Shown in pieces: positions 1 to 8,212 of a stretch of DNA of 64,000 nucleotides. Source of the DNA: Cryptobacterium curtum DSM 15641 (GTDB lineage: Bacteria; Actinomycetota; Coriobacteriia; Coriobacteriales; Eggerthellaceae); contig NC_013170.1 in NCBI RefSeq assembly GCF_000023845.1, positions 682,001 through 746,000 of the forward strand, given 5' to 3'. The position numbers and the translations under genes are program-made. Each line of letters starts with the position of its first letter. The first letter of the stretch is position 1. Below the pieces are notes generated by a model, which was not told the DNA's origin, ran no database searches, and saw only the letters and a list, made by a program, of their open reading frames with translations.

Positions 1-1
1 G

Positions 2-535
2 GAAAGTGCCCTTAAGATTGTTTTCGTACTGGTGGTTATTGAGTACTTTACCGGTATCTTTACAACGCTGTTTGGAAGCTTCGGATTTGAACCGATTATT
101 GCTGACGATGCCGATAAATTCAGAGCACTTGAGGTATCGGGTGCTATTGGCATGATGTTGTGCGGCGTGTTCCCGCTTGTGTATTTAATCAAGCGCTACC
201 TTGCTGCTCCGCTTGCCAAAATCGGTGGCTTATTTGGCCTTTCCTCTGACGCAACAGCGGGTCTATTGGCGGCATCAGCTAACGTACTGGCGGCGCTTTC
301 GATGGTCAAAGATCTCAAAGCACGTGATAAAGTAATTGTGATTTCGTTTGCTGTGTGCTGCGCCTTTTTGTTTGGCGATCATCTTTCGTTTACCGCGAAT
401 TTCCAGCCAACCCTTATTGTTCCGGTATTGGTAGGCAAGATGGCAGGCGGTATTGCGGCGATTGCATTTAGCTACGTATTTGCGGTAAAGAAGGCCGAAG
501 AACTCGAAAAACTCGATGAAGCTGCTGGCGCGTAG
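2..535 (+). CDS. eutH: Ethanolamine permease EutH, 3' part only
   Basis: The window opens inside this gene; the last 177 residues are visible. The protein is a polytopic inner-membrane protein with alternating hydrophobic stretches and short charged loops. The stretch around GLLAASANVLAALSMVKDL and the FLFGDHLSFTA segment near the C-terminus look like EutH, the ethanolamine carrier of the eut pathway. It ends in a short acidic tail rich in Glu and Ala. No other eut gene is visible because the upstream side is cut off. The next gene is a tRNA with its own promoter, so this is the last gene of its transcript in this direction. Ethanolamine uptake could also serve the surface-decoration locus downstream, but that is only a guess from position. 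Confidence 0.82.
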   Translation, partial: ESALKIVFVLVVIEYFTGIFTTLFGSFGFEPIIADDADKFRALEVSGAIGMMLCGVFPLVYLIKRYLAAPLAKIGGLFGLSSDATAGLLAASANVLAALSMVKDLKARDKVIVISFAVCCAFLFGDHLSFTANFQPTLIVPVLVGKMAGGIAAIAFSYVFAVKKAEELEKLDEAAGA

Positions 536-589
536 AGCAGTGATACACATGTGGTCAAAATATGAAGCAGGGAATGATAAGGAAACCTC

Positions 590-619
590 TTGTCAGGTTG
601 CATAACATCCTCGTATAAT
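590..619 (+). promoter_or_regulatory. Sigma-70-type promoter for tRNA-Glu
   Basis: A TTGTCA box at 590-595 and a perfect TATAAT at 614-619 are separated by 18 bp. Transcription would start near 626, about 27 bases before the tRNA. Confidence 0.7.
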
Positions 620-652
620 AGCCAGGCTGTCTCGTAAGAGACATCAATATAC

Positions 653-727
653 GTCCCCATAGTCTAGAGGTTAGGACGCGGCCCTTTCAAGGCTGAGACC
701 CGAGTTCAATTCTCGGTGGGGGCACCA
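653..727 (+). tRNA. tRNA-Glu (anticodon TTC)
   Basis: The cloverleaf can be folded by eye. The acceptor stem is 653-659 with 717-723, the anticodon stem is 679-683 with 691-695, and the anticodon TTC is at 686-688. The T-arm carries the GTTCAAT loop. The discriminator is A724 and the CCA end is encoded at 725-727. It is a stand-alone unit with its own promoter and a strong terminator right behind it. Confidence 0.96.
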
Positions 728-736
728 TGCTAATAG

Positions 737-758
737 ACCCGGGTTCGCCCGGGTTTTT
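737..758 (+). terminator. Rho-independent terminator of tRNA-Glu
   Basis: A perfect 7-bp GC-rich stem (737-743 with 748-754) closes a TTCG tetraloop and runs into a T tract to 758. It starts ten bases after the tRNA CCA end. Confidence 0.92.
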
Positions 759-853
759 CATTGCATGGATCTATATGGTACGAGCTATACGGCACAAGTG
801 GCATATCAGACGGATGTACTAGAACTCTTCTCGATCGTGTGCAGCTAAGTGCG

Positions 854-859
854 TATAAT
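854..859 (+). promoter_or_regulatory. -10 box upstream of the polysaccharide locus
   Basis: A perfect TATAAT lies 95 bases before the chosen start of the dehydratase gene. No convincing -35 box is visible. It falls inside the upstream extension of that reading frame, which argues against translation beginning at 849. Confidence 0.45.
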
Positions 860-953
860 ACCAGCATGTATGCTTATTGAGCACACAGGCAATGTGGCTC
901 GGCAGGCGCATAAGAGCTTGCCCGCATTGAAACCGACAGGTAGGGAAGACGCT

Positions 954-2795
954 ATGGAGATCCGTTTCACTAAGAGGACGGCACTTTTAATCGCGTGTGA
1001 TATCGCCGCTACGTTCCTCTCGTATTTCTTCGCTTCACTTATCACCGGTCTTGCCGATGAAGTGTTTGCTACTCATGAGATTTATTTCTTGCTCGGTGTC
1101 GCCGTAGTTATCAACCTTGGTTTTTTTGCCGCTTTCAGGCTGTATAACGACTTATGGGAATATGCTTCGGTCGACGATGCCCTGCGTATCACATTCACCG
1201 TAGGGCTTTCTACCCTAGTAACAGCAGTGTTCCTTTGGCTTGCTGGCCAATGGATTCCCATCCGCGTGTATGTGGCTGCCCTGATTATCATGGTGTTTTT
1301 CGTGGGCGGTTCGCGCATGTTTTTCCGCGTTCTCCGCAGCAAACGTCGTGAAATCGAGCGCGCTCATGCCGATGAAGAACGTCCTCGTACGCTTATCGTT
1401 GGTGCTGGCGAAACCGGATCATTAGCAATTATGCGCATGGCATCAAAAGACCCGCAGATGCCGGGCGAACCTATTGTCGCTGTTGACGATGATAAAAAGA
1501 AGCGCAACTTGCGTGTGCATGGCGTGCGTGTAGCAGGAACCAGCGAAGACATCATCGAACTGGTTGAGCGCTTTGGTATCGAACAGATTGTCGTAGCTAT
1601 TCCGTCGGCATCTATTAACGACCGCAAGCGCATCTATTCCATCTGCACGCAAACTACTTGCCAGCTGCGTACGTTACCTAACGTACGCGAGCTCAAACTT
1701 GATGAGATCAATGATATTGCCCTGCGTGATGTTAATGTAGCTGACTTACTCGGGCGCGAAGAGGTTGTGCTAAACACACGCTTGGTAAGCGGTTACATTG
1801 CGGGCAAGACCATTCTTGTTACGGGTGGCGCTGGCTCGATTGGTTCAGAGCTTTGTCGTCAGATGTGCCCGGTGGCACCAGCCCGTATTGTCGTGTTCGA
1901 CATGTGGGAAAACGATGCCTATTTGCTTAAGCGTTCTATCCAAGAGCAGTACGACGACATTGATGTTCAGGTTGAGATTGGTAACATCTGCGACGAATCG
2001 CGCCTGCGTGACGTATTTGAAAAGTATCATCCTGCTGCCGTTTTTCATGCAGCTGCTCATAAGCACGTGCCGCTTATGGAAATGTGTCCACGCGAAGCGA
2101 TACAAAATAATATTTTTGGCACGCTTAATACCGTGCGCTTGGCTCATGAATTTGGCGTTGCCCGTTTCATTTTTATTTCAACAGATAAAGCTGTTAACCC
2201 CACGTCAGTTATGGGTGCTACCAAGCGCATGGGCGAGATGATCATCCAACATTATGCGCAGAAGTCCAATACGGTGTTTGCTGCCGTGCGCTTTGGTAAT
2301 GTGCTCGGTTCAAATGGCAGCGTTATTCCCATTTTCAAAAAGCAGATTAAAGAAGGTGGGCCGGTAACGGTTACTGATCCTGGTATCGAGCGCTTCTTTA
2401 TGACCATACCCGAAGCATCTCGTTTGGTTATACAGGCCGGTGGTATGGCTACTGGTGGTGAGATATTTATTCTTGATATGGGCGAGCCGGTAAAAATTGT
2501 CGATCTGGCACGCGCGCTTATTCAGCTGTCTGGTCTTGAGGTGGGTAAAGATATCGAAATCGTCTACACGGGTTTACGTCCTGGCGAAAAAATGTACGAA
2601 GAGCTGCTGATGAATGAGGAAAATACGCTTCCTACCAAACTATCAGGCATTATGATTTCCACCGGTCGAGAAGTCAGTTTTGAAGAGGTTGAGGCGAAGC
2701 TTGTTTCGCTGAAAGAATCAATGAGTGCCGATGACGCGACCGCTTTGCGTGTACTCGAACAGGCTGTTCCAACGTATACGATTACAAAAAATTAA
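954..2795 (+). CDS. Membrane-anchored nucleotide-sugar 4,6-dehydratase/epimerase (CapD/PglF/WbpM family)
   Basis: This 613-residue protein probably converts UDP-GlcNAc to a 4-keto-6-deoxy sugar nucleotide for surface glycan synthesis. The N-terminal 120 residues form about four membrane segments. A first Rossmann domain carries GAGETG at 150-155. The catalytic short-chain dehydrogenase domain carries TGGAGSIG at 290-297 and STDKAVNPTSVMGATKR further on, with Met in place of the usual Tyr as in PglF and WbpM. Length matches that family. I chose ATG 954, preceded by a purine-rich TAGGGAAG, because the upstream extension has a -10 box inside it. It is the first gene of the polysaccharide locus. 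The exact sugar product cannot be told from sequence. Confidence 0.88.
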   Translation: MEIRFTKRTALLIACDIAATFLSYFFASLITGLADEVFATHEIYFLLGVAVVINLGFFAAFRLYNDLWEYASVDDALRITFTVGLSTLVTAVFLWLAGQWIPIRVYVAALIIMVFFVGGSRMFFRVLRSKRREIERAHADEERPRTLIVGAGETGSLAIMRMASKDPQMPGEPIVAVDDDKKKRNLRVHGVRVAGTSEDIIELVERFGIEQIVVAIPSASINDRKRIYSICTQTTCQLRTLPNVRELKLDEINDIALRDVNVADLLGREEVVLNTRLVSGYIAGKTILVTGGAGSIGSELCRQMCPVAPARIVVFDMWENDAYLLKRSIQEQYDDIDVQVEIGNICDESRLRDVFEKYHPAAVFHAAAHKHVPLMEMCPREAIQNNIFGTLNTVRLAHEFGVARFIFISTDKAVNPTSVMGATKRMGEMIIQHYAQKSNTVFAAVRFGNVLGSNGSVIPIFKKQIKEGGPVTVTDPGIERFFMTIPEASRLVIQAGGMATGGEIFILDMGEPVKIVDLARALIQLSGLEVGKDIEIVYTGLRPGEKMYEELLMNEENTLPTKLSGIMISTGREVSFEEVEAKLVSLKESMSADDATALRVLEQAVPTYTITKN

Positions 2796-3160
2796 CGTCA
2801 GCCTAACGGCCTGATGCTTTCCTTGGGGACTGTCGTGGTCAACATTGCGGGGTTTTGGACGGTTTAGCTGGGTGCTAATGTCGAGGGTTTAGTGCCTTTC
2901 TCGGTGGCGTCGTGGTCAACAGCATGTATACCGGGTTAGTTTCCAAACTCCATCTGCTTAAACTATTTCTTTCAGCCTGTTTTCAGGTTTGCGCACTACG
3001 GTGTCAGAGTGGAGATTTATCAGCTGAGTGCCTCTGTTGCTGCAAAGTCGTCTGTTCTTTCAGTTTGTGCAGTTGCTTTTTTCCTCTCCTCAAGTAGAGT
3101 GATCTCTTACCTTAAGCATGATGTGAAAGTGCTTGGGTGTCAGACTTGGAGGGTAGTGCC
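2796..3160 (+). other. 365-bp gap with a 13-bp direct repeat
   Basis: No convincing gene is present. A 13-bp sequence, GTCGTGGTCAACA, occurs at 2832-2844 and again at 2909-2921 (start-to-start distance 77 bp), each inside a GT-rich block. A weak, bulged hairpin lies at 2798-2814 just after the dehydratase stop and may end its transcript. Small hairpins such as 2976-2987 lack a T tract. A 61-codon frame at 2912-3097 has no recognisable features and I do not call it a gene. Confidence 0.5.
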
Positions 3161-3580
3161 GTGAAACGTGTTATCACATATGGGACTTTTGATCTGTTCC
3201 ATTACGGCCATGTGAATCTCTTGAAACGGGCACGGGAGTTGGGGGACTACCTGATCGTTGCTGTTTCGACGGATGAATTCAATTGGGAAGCCAAAGGCAA
3301 GAAATGTTACTTTCCTTACGAACAGCGTAAATCGCTTGTCGAATCGGTGCGCTTTGTTGACTTGGTAATCCCTGAAACTTCGTGGGATCAAAAGCTTTCG
3401 GACATCAAGCGGTATCATATTGATACCTTTGTAATCGGTGACGATTGGAAAGACCGCTTTAACTTCCTGGAAGAAGCCGGTGTTGAAGTTGTCTATGTTC
3501 CGCGTACTCCTGAGATTTCAACAACTCAGATTAAAGCCGATTTAGGTTCGCAGGGTTTGTCACCGCTTGTTGAGGATTGA
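3161..3580 (+). CDS. Glycerol-3-phosphate cytidylyltransferase family protein (TagD/TarD-like)
   Basis: This 139-residue cytoplasmic enzyme belongs to the small HxGH nucleotidyltransferases that join CTP to an alcohol phosphate, classically making CDP-glycerol. The TYGTFDLFHYGH motif sits at the N-terminus, and the second signature RTPEISTTQIK lies near the C-terminus, close to the RTxGISTT of TagD. GTG 3161 is chosen because GGAGGG at 3148-3153 lies 7 bases upstream and the family begins at about this point; an upstream GTG at 3137 has no ribosome site. The flippase follows after about 70 bp. With LicD proteins in the locus, the CDP product may feed a LicD-type transferase rather than a TagF polymerase; no TagF-like gene is visible. 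Confidence 0.85.
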   Translation: MKRVITYGTFDLFHYGHVNLLKRARELGDYLIVAVSTDEFNWEAKGKKCYFPYEQRKSLVESVRFVDLVIPETSWDQKLSDIKRYHIDTFVIGDDWKDRFNFLEEAGVEVVYVPRTPEISTTQIKADLGSQGLSPLVED

Positions 3581-3606
3581 TTGGTTTTGCCTGATTGCCT
3601 TACTTG

Positions 3607-3612
3607 TATAAT
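3607..3612 (+). promoter_or_regulatory. -10 box upstream of the flippase gene
   Basis: A perfect TATAAT lies 42 bases before the chosen flippase start. The -35 side is poor (TTTTGC at 3585-3590 with a 16-bp spacer). Its position excludes the longer reading-frame start at 3612. Confidence 0.4.
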
Positions 3613-3653
3613 TGCTTGCGCTTGCCTGCAGCCGATCTGTGAGGCGTATTGAC

Positions 3654-5213
3654 GTGGCTTCCTCGCGAGTAGCCAACTCGCTTAAAAATGTTTTTGCTGC
3701 GTGGGGCGGACAGGCACTCTATGCACTTGCAAGTTTTGTCGTACGTGCCGTATTTGTTGCGACGCTTGCGCAAGAATTCGTGGGACTTGAAACACTGTTT
3801 GCAAGTCTGCTTACTATTTTGACTCTCGCCGATCTGGGCGTGGGAAGCGCTATTGTATTTGCGTTATACGAACCTTTGGCAACAGACAATAAAGAAGTTG
3901 TTAAGTCGTTAATGCGCCTGTTCAAGCGGGCATATATTGTTATCGGCATCGTCATTATTGTGCTGGGTATTATCTTGGCACCCAATGTGCGCCTCTTGTT
4001 AGGTGCTGATGCACCTGATATCCCCTTGCTTGAGGTATATTTCTTCTGCTTTGTGCTCAACACCGGTATCTCGTACTTCTTTTCCTATAAAGGCTCACTG
4101 ATTAACGCTGATCAGAAGAGCTACATTGTCTATTTGATTCAGTATTCATTTCTCACAGTTATGTGTCTGTTCCAGATAGCCGTACTGGTGATTACCCATA
4201 ATTACCTGGTGTTTCTTATCTGTATGATCGCTTCCACACTCTTCCAGAATATCGTGATCGCCTTAACGGCCAACCGAATGTATCCCTACATTAAGGAAAA
4301 GGACGTCAAGCCGCTCGACCGGGGTATTTTGCGCAGCATCGAAAAAAATGTTGTGGGGTTGATGATGCACCGCATTGCCGGTGTTGCTTCAACACCCGTG
4401 AATAACCTGGTTATCACGTCGTTCGTTGGCTTAGCGACAACGTCGCTCTATGGGAATTACCTTTTGGTTATTCAGGCGATGGAGCGCATTCTTGCAAAAG
4501 TATTTGATTCTATTATTGCCAGCGTGGGCGATCTTGGAGTGCGTGAGGGCGAACAGCGGCAGTATGAAGTTTTTCAAACTGCGTTTTTCGTAAATGCCCT
4601 CGTCTTCGGCGGGGTCGCCGGTGGAATGATGTGCTCTTTCAATTCCTTTATTACGCTGTGGGTCGGTTCAGATTGGTGTCTTCCTGATTACCTGGTTATT
4701 CTTATTGTGCTGTTGTTTTTTGTAAAAGGAATGCGTTCAGCAGGCGAGACATTTACAAGTGCGTACGGTCTCTACTGGATCACAAAATGGAAAGCGGTTC
4801 TTGAGGCGATTTTTCTTCCGGTGTTAGCGATTATTCTGGTGCAGCCTTACGGCATGGCCGGTGTTCTTATTGCTTCGATGATATCGTCCCTCGGTATTTC
4901 AACGGTGTATGAGGCGTGGGCTGTGTATCGTCACGGTTTTCATATGCCCTTGCGGGCTTATATCAGAATGTTTTCCCTCTACGTTTTAGTCTGCGTTGTC
5001 GCGATGCTTGCAGCATTCTGGCTGTGTACCAACATGGCTCTTACGGGCATTGTTGGCTTTTTAGTTAACGGCCTTGTTGGTATGGTAATTACGGCTGGTG
5101 TTGTTGTTCTGGTGTTTGGACGAACACGACCCGCCCGCGAGGCATTTGGTATTGCTGCTCGTATTTTTAACCACGTTATAGCAAAACTGCCGTTTTACAA
5201 AGCGCAGGGGTAA
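3654..5213 (+). CDS. Polysaccharide flippase-like multi-pass membrane protein (Wzx/MATE-type exporter)
   Basis: This 519-residue protein is almost entirely hydrophobic, with roughly 12 to 14 membrane segments. It has the pattern of lipid-linked oligosaccharide flippases of the Wzx/MVF superfamily: the N-terminal GGQALYALASFVVRAVF segment, the LADLGVGSAIVFALYEPLA loop, and a conserved-looking central region around NNLVITSF. It would move undecaprenyl-linked repeat units across the membrane. GTG 3654 is chosen because GAGG at 3641-3644 lies 9 bases upstream and a -10 box covers the longer start. The next gene is convergent. The substrate is unknown but presumably the glycan made by this locus. 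Confidence 0.78.
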   Translation: MASSRVANSLKNVFAAWGGQALYALASFVVRAVFVATLAQEFVGLETLFASLLTILTLADLGVGSAIVFALYEPLATDNKEVVKSLMRLFKRAYIVIGIVIIVLGIILAPNVRLLLGADAPDIPLLEVYFFCFVLNTGISYFFSYKGSLINADQKSYIVYLIQYSFLTVMCLFQIAVLVITHNYLVFLICMIASTLFQNIVIALTANRMYPYIKEKDVKPLDRGILRSIEKNVVGLMMHRIAGVASTPVNNLVITSFVGLATTSLYGNYLLVIQAMERILAKVFDSIIASVGDLGVREGEQRQYEVFQTAFFVNALVFGGVAGGMMCSFNSFITLWVGSDWCLPDYLVILIVLLFFVKGMRSAGETFTSAYGLYWITKWKAVLEAIFLPVLAIILVQPYGMAGVLIASMISSLGISTVYEAWAVYRHGFHMPLRAYIRMFSLYVLVCVVAMLAAFWLCTNMALTGIVGFLVNGLVGMVITAGVVVLVFGRTRPAREAFGIAARIFNHVIAKLPFYKAQG

Positions 5214-5302
5214 ACCTACACAACACACTGCTCACCTTGTTGAATTTGACCATTACACGGGATATCGTGGCAAGTCGGGCAAGCAGGTAAGCCCAGAAAG
5301 AA

Positions 5303-6175
5303 CTACGACTCCAAGTCTCCTTCTTCCAGAAGATAAAAATCTTGATCATGGCTGGTGACCTGTTCTTCCTTTGGTGGGAGCTTTCGGTAATCACCATATT
5401 GACGGTGTAGAATAAAATCATAGTTTTCTGGGATAGGAAGGTCGTGTCCTTCAAACGAAACACGCTTCGTGGGAAACCAGGGGTTTCCTTCAAGAAAGGT
5501 TTTACCGTCTGCTCCCCAACTGGGCAGTACGCAGGTCCAGGGGGAATCATCTGGCGCTGGTAAGTTTTCGAGTACGTCAGCGCAGCGAGCAACCCACCAA
5601 GAAGCGGGCTTAAAGCGGGCGCTTAAGTAACCCCATGCATTTTTTGCCGCTCGTTTTGGATATAGTGGATTAAACTCCCAGCGTTGTGGCTTTGTGACGC
5701 AGTAATAGCGACCGTCGTTAATGCGTCGAAAACGCTCAAGCACTTCGGTCCGATCCGCTTCGTTAGTAGGAAGTCCTGATAGTGGGAATATATCGATAAA
5801 TACCCCTTCGCGAAAGCCTTGACTACTCCTCAAGGCTGAAGATTCGGCACGTGTTCGGTTGTCGTATACTTTCATAAATGAAGCGTGGTAGGGCAAATCC
5901 GACTCAACAAGTGCCGCCGCAAAGCGATAGCGTCCGTCAAGAATGCCACCGGTGCCTTGTTTATTCACGATGTCTATGAGCTTGCGATAATCGGGATAGG
6001 GCATAATAAGATCGATGTCGTCGTCCCACGGGATGTATCCCTGATGTCGCACTGCGCCAATAAGCGTGCCATACGCGAGTTCGTATGCAAGGTCTTCTTC
6101 TTGGCAGAGCTTGTCGACCCTCAGCAGGATATCCATTTGAATAGCACGAATTTCATCGAGTTTTAGTTTCCTCAT
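5303..6175 (-). CDS. LicD family phosphotransferase, copy 1
   Basis: This 290-residue protein carries the LicD signature: YGTLIGAVRHQG followed by YIPWDDDID with the acidic cluster D51, D52, D53 and D55. LicD proteins transfer a phospho-alcohol such as phosphocholine from a CDP carrier onto a glycan or teichoic acid. The ATG at 6175 is preceded on this strand by GGGAAG. It is the only gene of the locus on the minus strand. It converges with the flippase and diverges from the following glycosyltransferase, so it has a separate promoter. Two more LicD copies are nearby; their sequences differ clearly, so they probably act on different acceptors or donors. Confidence 0.86.
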   Translation of the reverse strand: MRKLKLDEIRAIQMDILLRVDKLCQEEDLAYELAYGTLIGAVRHQGYIPWDDDIDLIMPYPDYRKLIDIVNKQGTGGILDGRYRFAAALVESDLPYHASFMKVYDNRTRAESSALRSSQGFREGVFIDIFPLSGLPTNEADRTEVLERFRRINDGRYYCVTKPQRWEFNPLYPKRAAKNAWGYLSARFKPASWWVARCADVLENLPAPDDSPWTCVLPSWGADGKTFLEGNPWFPTKRVSFEGHDLPIPENYDFILHRQYGDYRKLPPKEEQVTSHDQDFYLLEEGDLES

Positions 6176-6284
6176 ATGCTTCCCTTCACAGCGCGAGCGG
6201 AAATACTCTGAAGACTCGCATCAGGTGGTTTGCATGAAGTATTATAGGCACTTACGTGGAATGAATACCAAGTTCTGAGGAGAT

Positions 6285-7340
6285 ATGGATTCGATTCAAA
6301 CGTCACCAGATTCTGCGCGCGAGCCGCTTGGGCTGATAACGCTGGGAATTGTGGCTTATAACGAGCATGATGCGCTCCCTGATATCCTCTCCGATGTACT
6401 TGCTCAGGATTTTCCGCGCTCTTACATCGAGATAATCCTTGTCGATAGCGCTTCAACGGATGATACCCGCGCCATAATGGAAGAGTTTGCACAAACATAT
6501 TCCGGGGTGGATAACGGCTTTAAGAGCGTGCGTGTTCTTGATAATTCGGCGCGTATTATTCCGGCGGGATGGAACGTTGCTCTGCGTGCCTTTTCGGGCG
6601 ATGCGTTTTTGCGTATCGATGCTCATGCGCGCATTCCGTCGGATTTCGTGCGGATGAACGTGACCGTGCTCAATGAAGGCGAGTATGTGTGCGGCGGATC
6701 GCGTCCGGCTACCGTTTCGCCCGATACCCCTTGGACTCGTACCCTGTTGATGGCTGAAGAATCAGCTTTTGGCAGTTCTGTTGCTGACTATCGGCAGGGG
6801 AGTGAGAAGAAATATACCTCAGCGGTTTTTCTGCCGGCGTTTCGACGCGAAGTTATCGAGCGCGTGGGACTTTATGATGAACGTCTGTTACGCACTGAAG
6901 ATAATGATTACTGCTATCGCATTCGCACGGCTGGTTTTCGTATCCGATTTGATGCACGCATTCATTCAACGCAGGTGGCACGCAATACACTCGGCGGCAT
7001 GATGCACCAAAAATATGGCAATGGATACTGGGTTGGCCGTACCGCTTTTATCCAGCCAAAATGTCTTCATGCCTATCATTTTGCCCCCTTTGTTATGGTA
7101 GTTGGTGCGCTGGTGCTTGCGCTGAGCGCTGCGATTACTTCGTGGTGGATTCCCCTTGTAGGCTGCGTCGTGCTATACCTTGCTCTCTGCGTCGTTCTTG
7201 CGGTGCGGTCTGCTATGAAAACCGATCGTCGCTTTGCTGTTTTTCTTGCTTTACCACTGCTATTTCCTTGTATCCATGTAAGCTATGGCATTGGTACGAG
7301 TGCAGGCTTATTGGCGGGCATTGCCTGCGGAAGGAAGTGA
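6285..7340 (+). CDS. Family 2 glycosyltransferase with C-terminal membrane segments (ExoA-like)
   Basis: This 351-residue protein opens with a GT-A fold: LGIVAYNEHDALPDIL, then IEIILVDSASTDD at about 49-60, and a DAH metal-binding motif at 112-114. The C-terminal third has three or four hydrophobic segments, an arrangement seen in succinoglycan ExoA-type transferases that act on lipid-linked sugars at the inner membrane face. ATG 6285 has GAGGAG at 6277-6282, only 2 bases away, which is unusually close. The next gene overlaps its stop codon, so the two are co-translated. Donor and acceptor sugars cannot be told. Confidence 0.82.
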   Translation: MDSIQTSPDSAREPLGLITLGIVAYNEHDALPDILSDVLAQDFPRSYIEIILVDSASTDDTRAIMEEFAQTYSGVDNGFKSVRVLDNSARIIPAGWNVALRAFSGDAFLRIDAHARIPSDFVRMNVTVLNEGEYVCGGSRPATVSPDTPWTRTLLMAEESAFGSSVADYRQGSEKKYTSAVFLPAFRREVIERVGLYDERLLRTEDNDYCYRIRTAGFRIRFDARIHSTQVARNTLGGMMHQKYGNGYWVGRTAFIQPKCLHAYHFAPFVMVVGALVLALSAAITSWWIPLVGCVVLYLALCVVLAVRSAMKTDRRFAVFLALPLLFPCIHVSYGIGTSAGLLAGIACGRK

Positions 7341-8200
7341 ATCTGTTGGCTGAAGCTGAGTATGCAGATGTTGCAACGGGCAAGCTGCGTGAACTCCAGC
7401 TTTGCGAACTTGACTTAATGCAGCGCTTTGTTGCGTTTTGCAAAAAGCATGACATTCGTTATTACATGATCGGCGGCACCCTGCTTGGCGCAGTGCGACA
7501 TGGTGGCTTTATTCCCTGGGATGATGATGTTGACCTGGGCGTGCCGCGACCTGACTACGATCGCTTTTTAGAGTTGGCTGAGGCTGAGTTTACTGATAAA
7601 GATACAAAGGTTATTAGCATCCATCATGATCAGTCATCGCGACAGGGAATGGCTAAAATTACCTCATCGAAGATGCAGATCATCAATCGTTCGGCAAATG
7701 TTGAACTCAAGCAAGATGTTTGGATCGATATCATTCCGCTTGATGGATTTCCGGCACCTGGCCTGGCAAGCTGTCTGCATAAGGCGCGTCTTATGTTCTG
7801 GAAAGTCATGGATGCCACCACAGAATTTGACTATGTGGTGGATACGAAACGTAAGCGTGGTTTTCCACAAGATCAGCTTGTTTCAATTCTGGGATTTCTT
7901 TGCCGGTATATCCATCCATTTGGACACGATTATCATCGCATCTTTATGAAGATGGAAGATGCGCTGCGAAAGTATCCATACGACGAATCCACACGCTGTA
8001 TCAATATGTATGCTGCCCAGGGTTTTCGTGAGGTTTTTCCGCGCGAGGCTATGGGGGAGGGTGCACCAATTCTTTTTGAAGGGGAGCCCTTCACCGCACC
8101 AGCTCAGATGTATAAAGTGCTTACTATTATCTATGGCAAGGACTATATGTCTCCGCCTCCGATAGATGAGCGCAATTACCACAATTCCGAAGTGTTGTAA
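7337..8200 (+). CDS. LicD family phosphotransferase, copy 2
   Basis: This 287-residue protein has the LicD core GGTLLGAVRHGGFIPWDDDV with D62, D63, D64 and D66 as the acidic centre, so it is expected to transfer a phospho-alcohol onto the glycan. The GTG at 7337 overlaps the stop of the preceding glycosyltransferase in a GTGA junction, and GGAAGG lies just upstream. A TTG at 7346 is a possible alternative. A longer open frame reaches back to 7061 inside the glycosyltransferase gene, but that part has no family similarity. The tight coupling suggests this LicD decorates the sugar added by its partner. Confidence 0.85.
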   Translation: MNLLAEAEYADVATGKLRELQLCELDLMQRFVAFCKKHDIRYYMIGGTLLGAVRHGGFIPWDDDVDLGVPRPDYDRFLELAEAEFTDKDTKVISIHHDQSSRQGMAKITSSKMQIINRSANVELKQDVWIDIIPLDGFPAPGLASCLHKARLMFWKVMDATTEFDYVVDTKRKRGFPQDQLVSILGFLCRYIHPFGHDYHRIFMKMEDALRKYPYDESTRCINMYAAQGFREVFPREAMGEGAPILFEGEPFTAPAQMYKVLTIIYGKDYMSPPPIDERNYHNSEVL

Positions 8201-8212
8201 GTGGGTTGATCT

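Noticed and set aside
849-953. Longer N-terminus for the 4,6-dehydratase gene
   Set aside because: A perfect TATAAT at 854-859 lies inside the extension, and the extra residues are not family-like. ATG 954 is better.
2912-3097. 61-codon frame in the gap after the dehydratase gene
   Set aside because: There is no ribosome site, no recognisable protein feature, and it overlaps a DNA direct repeat. Treated as non-coding.
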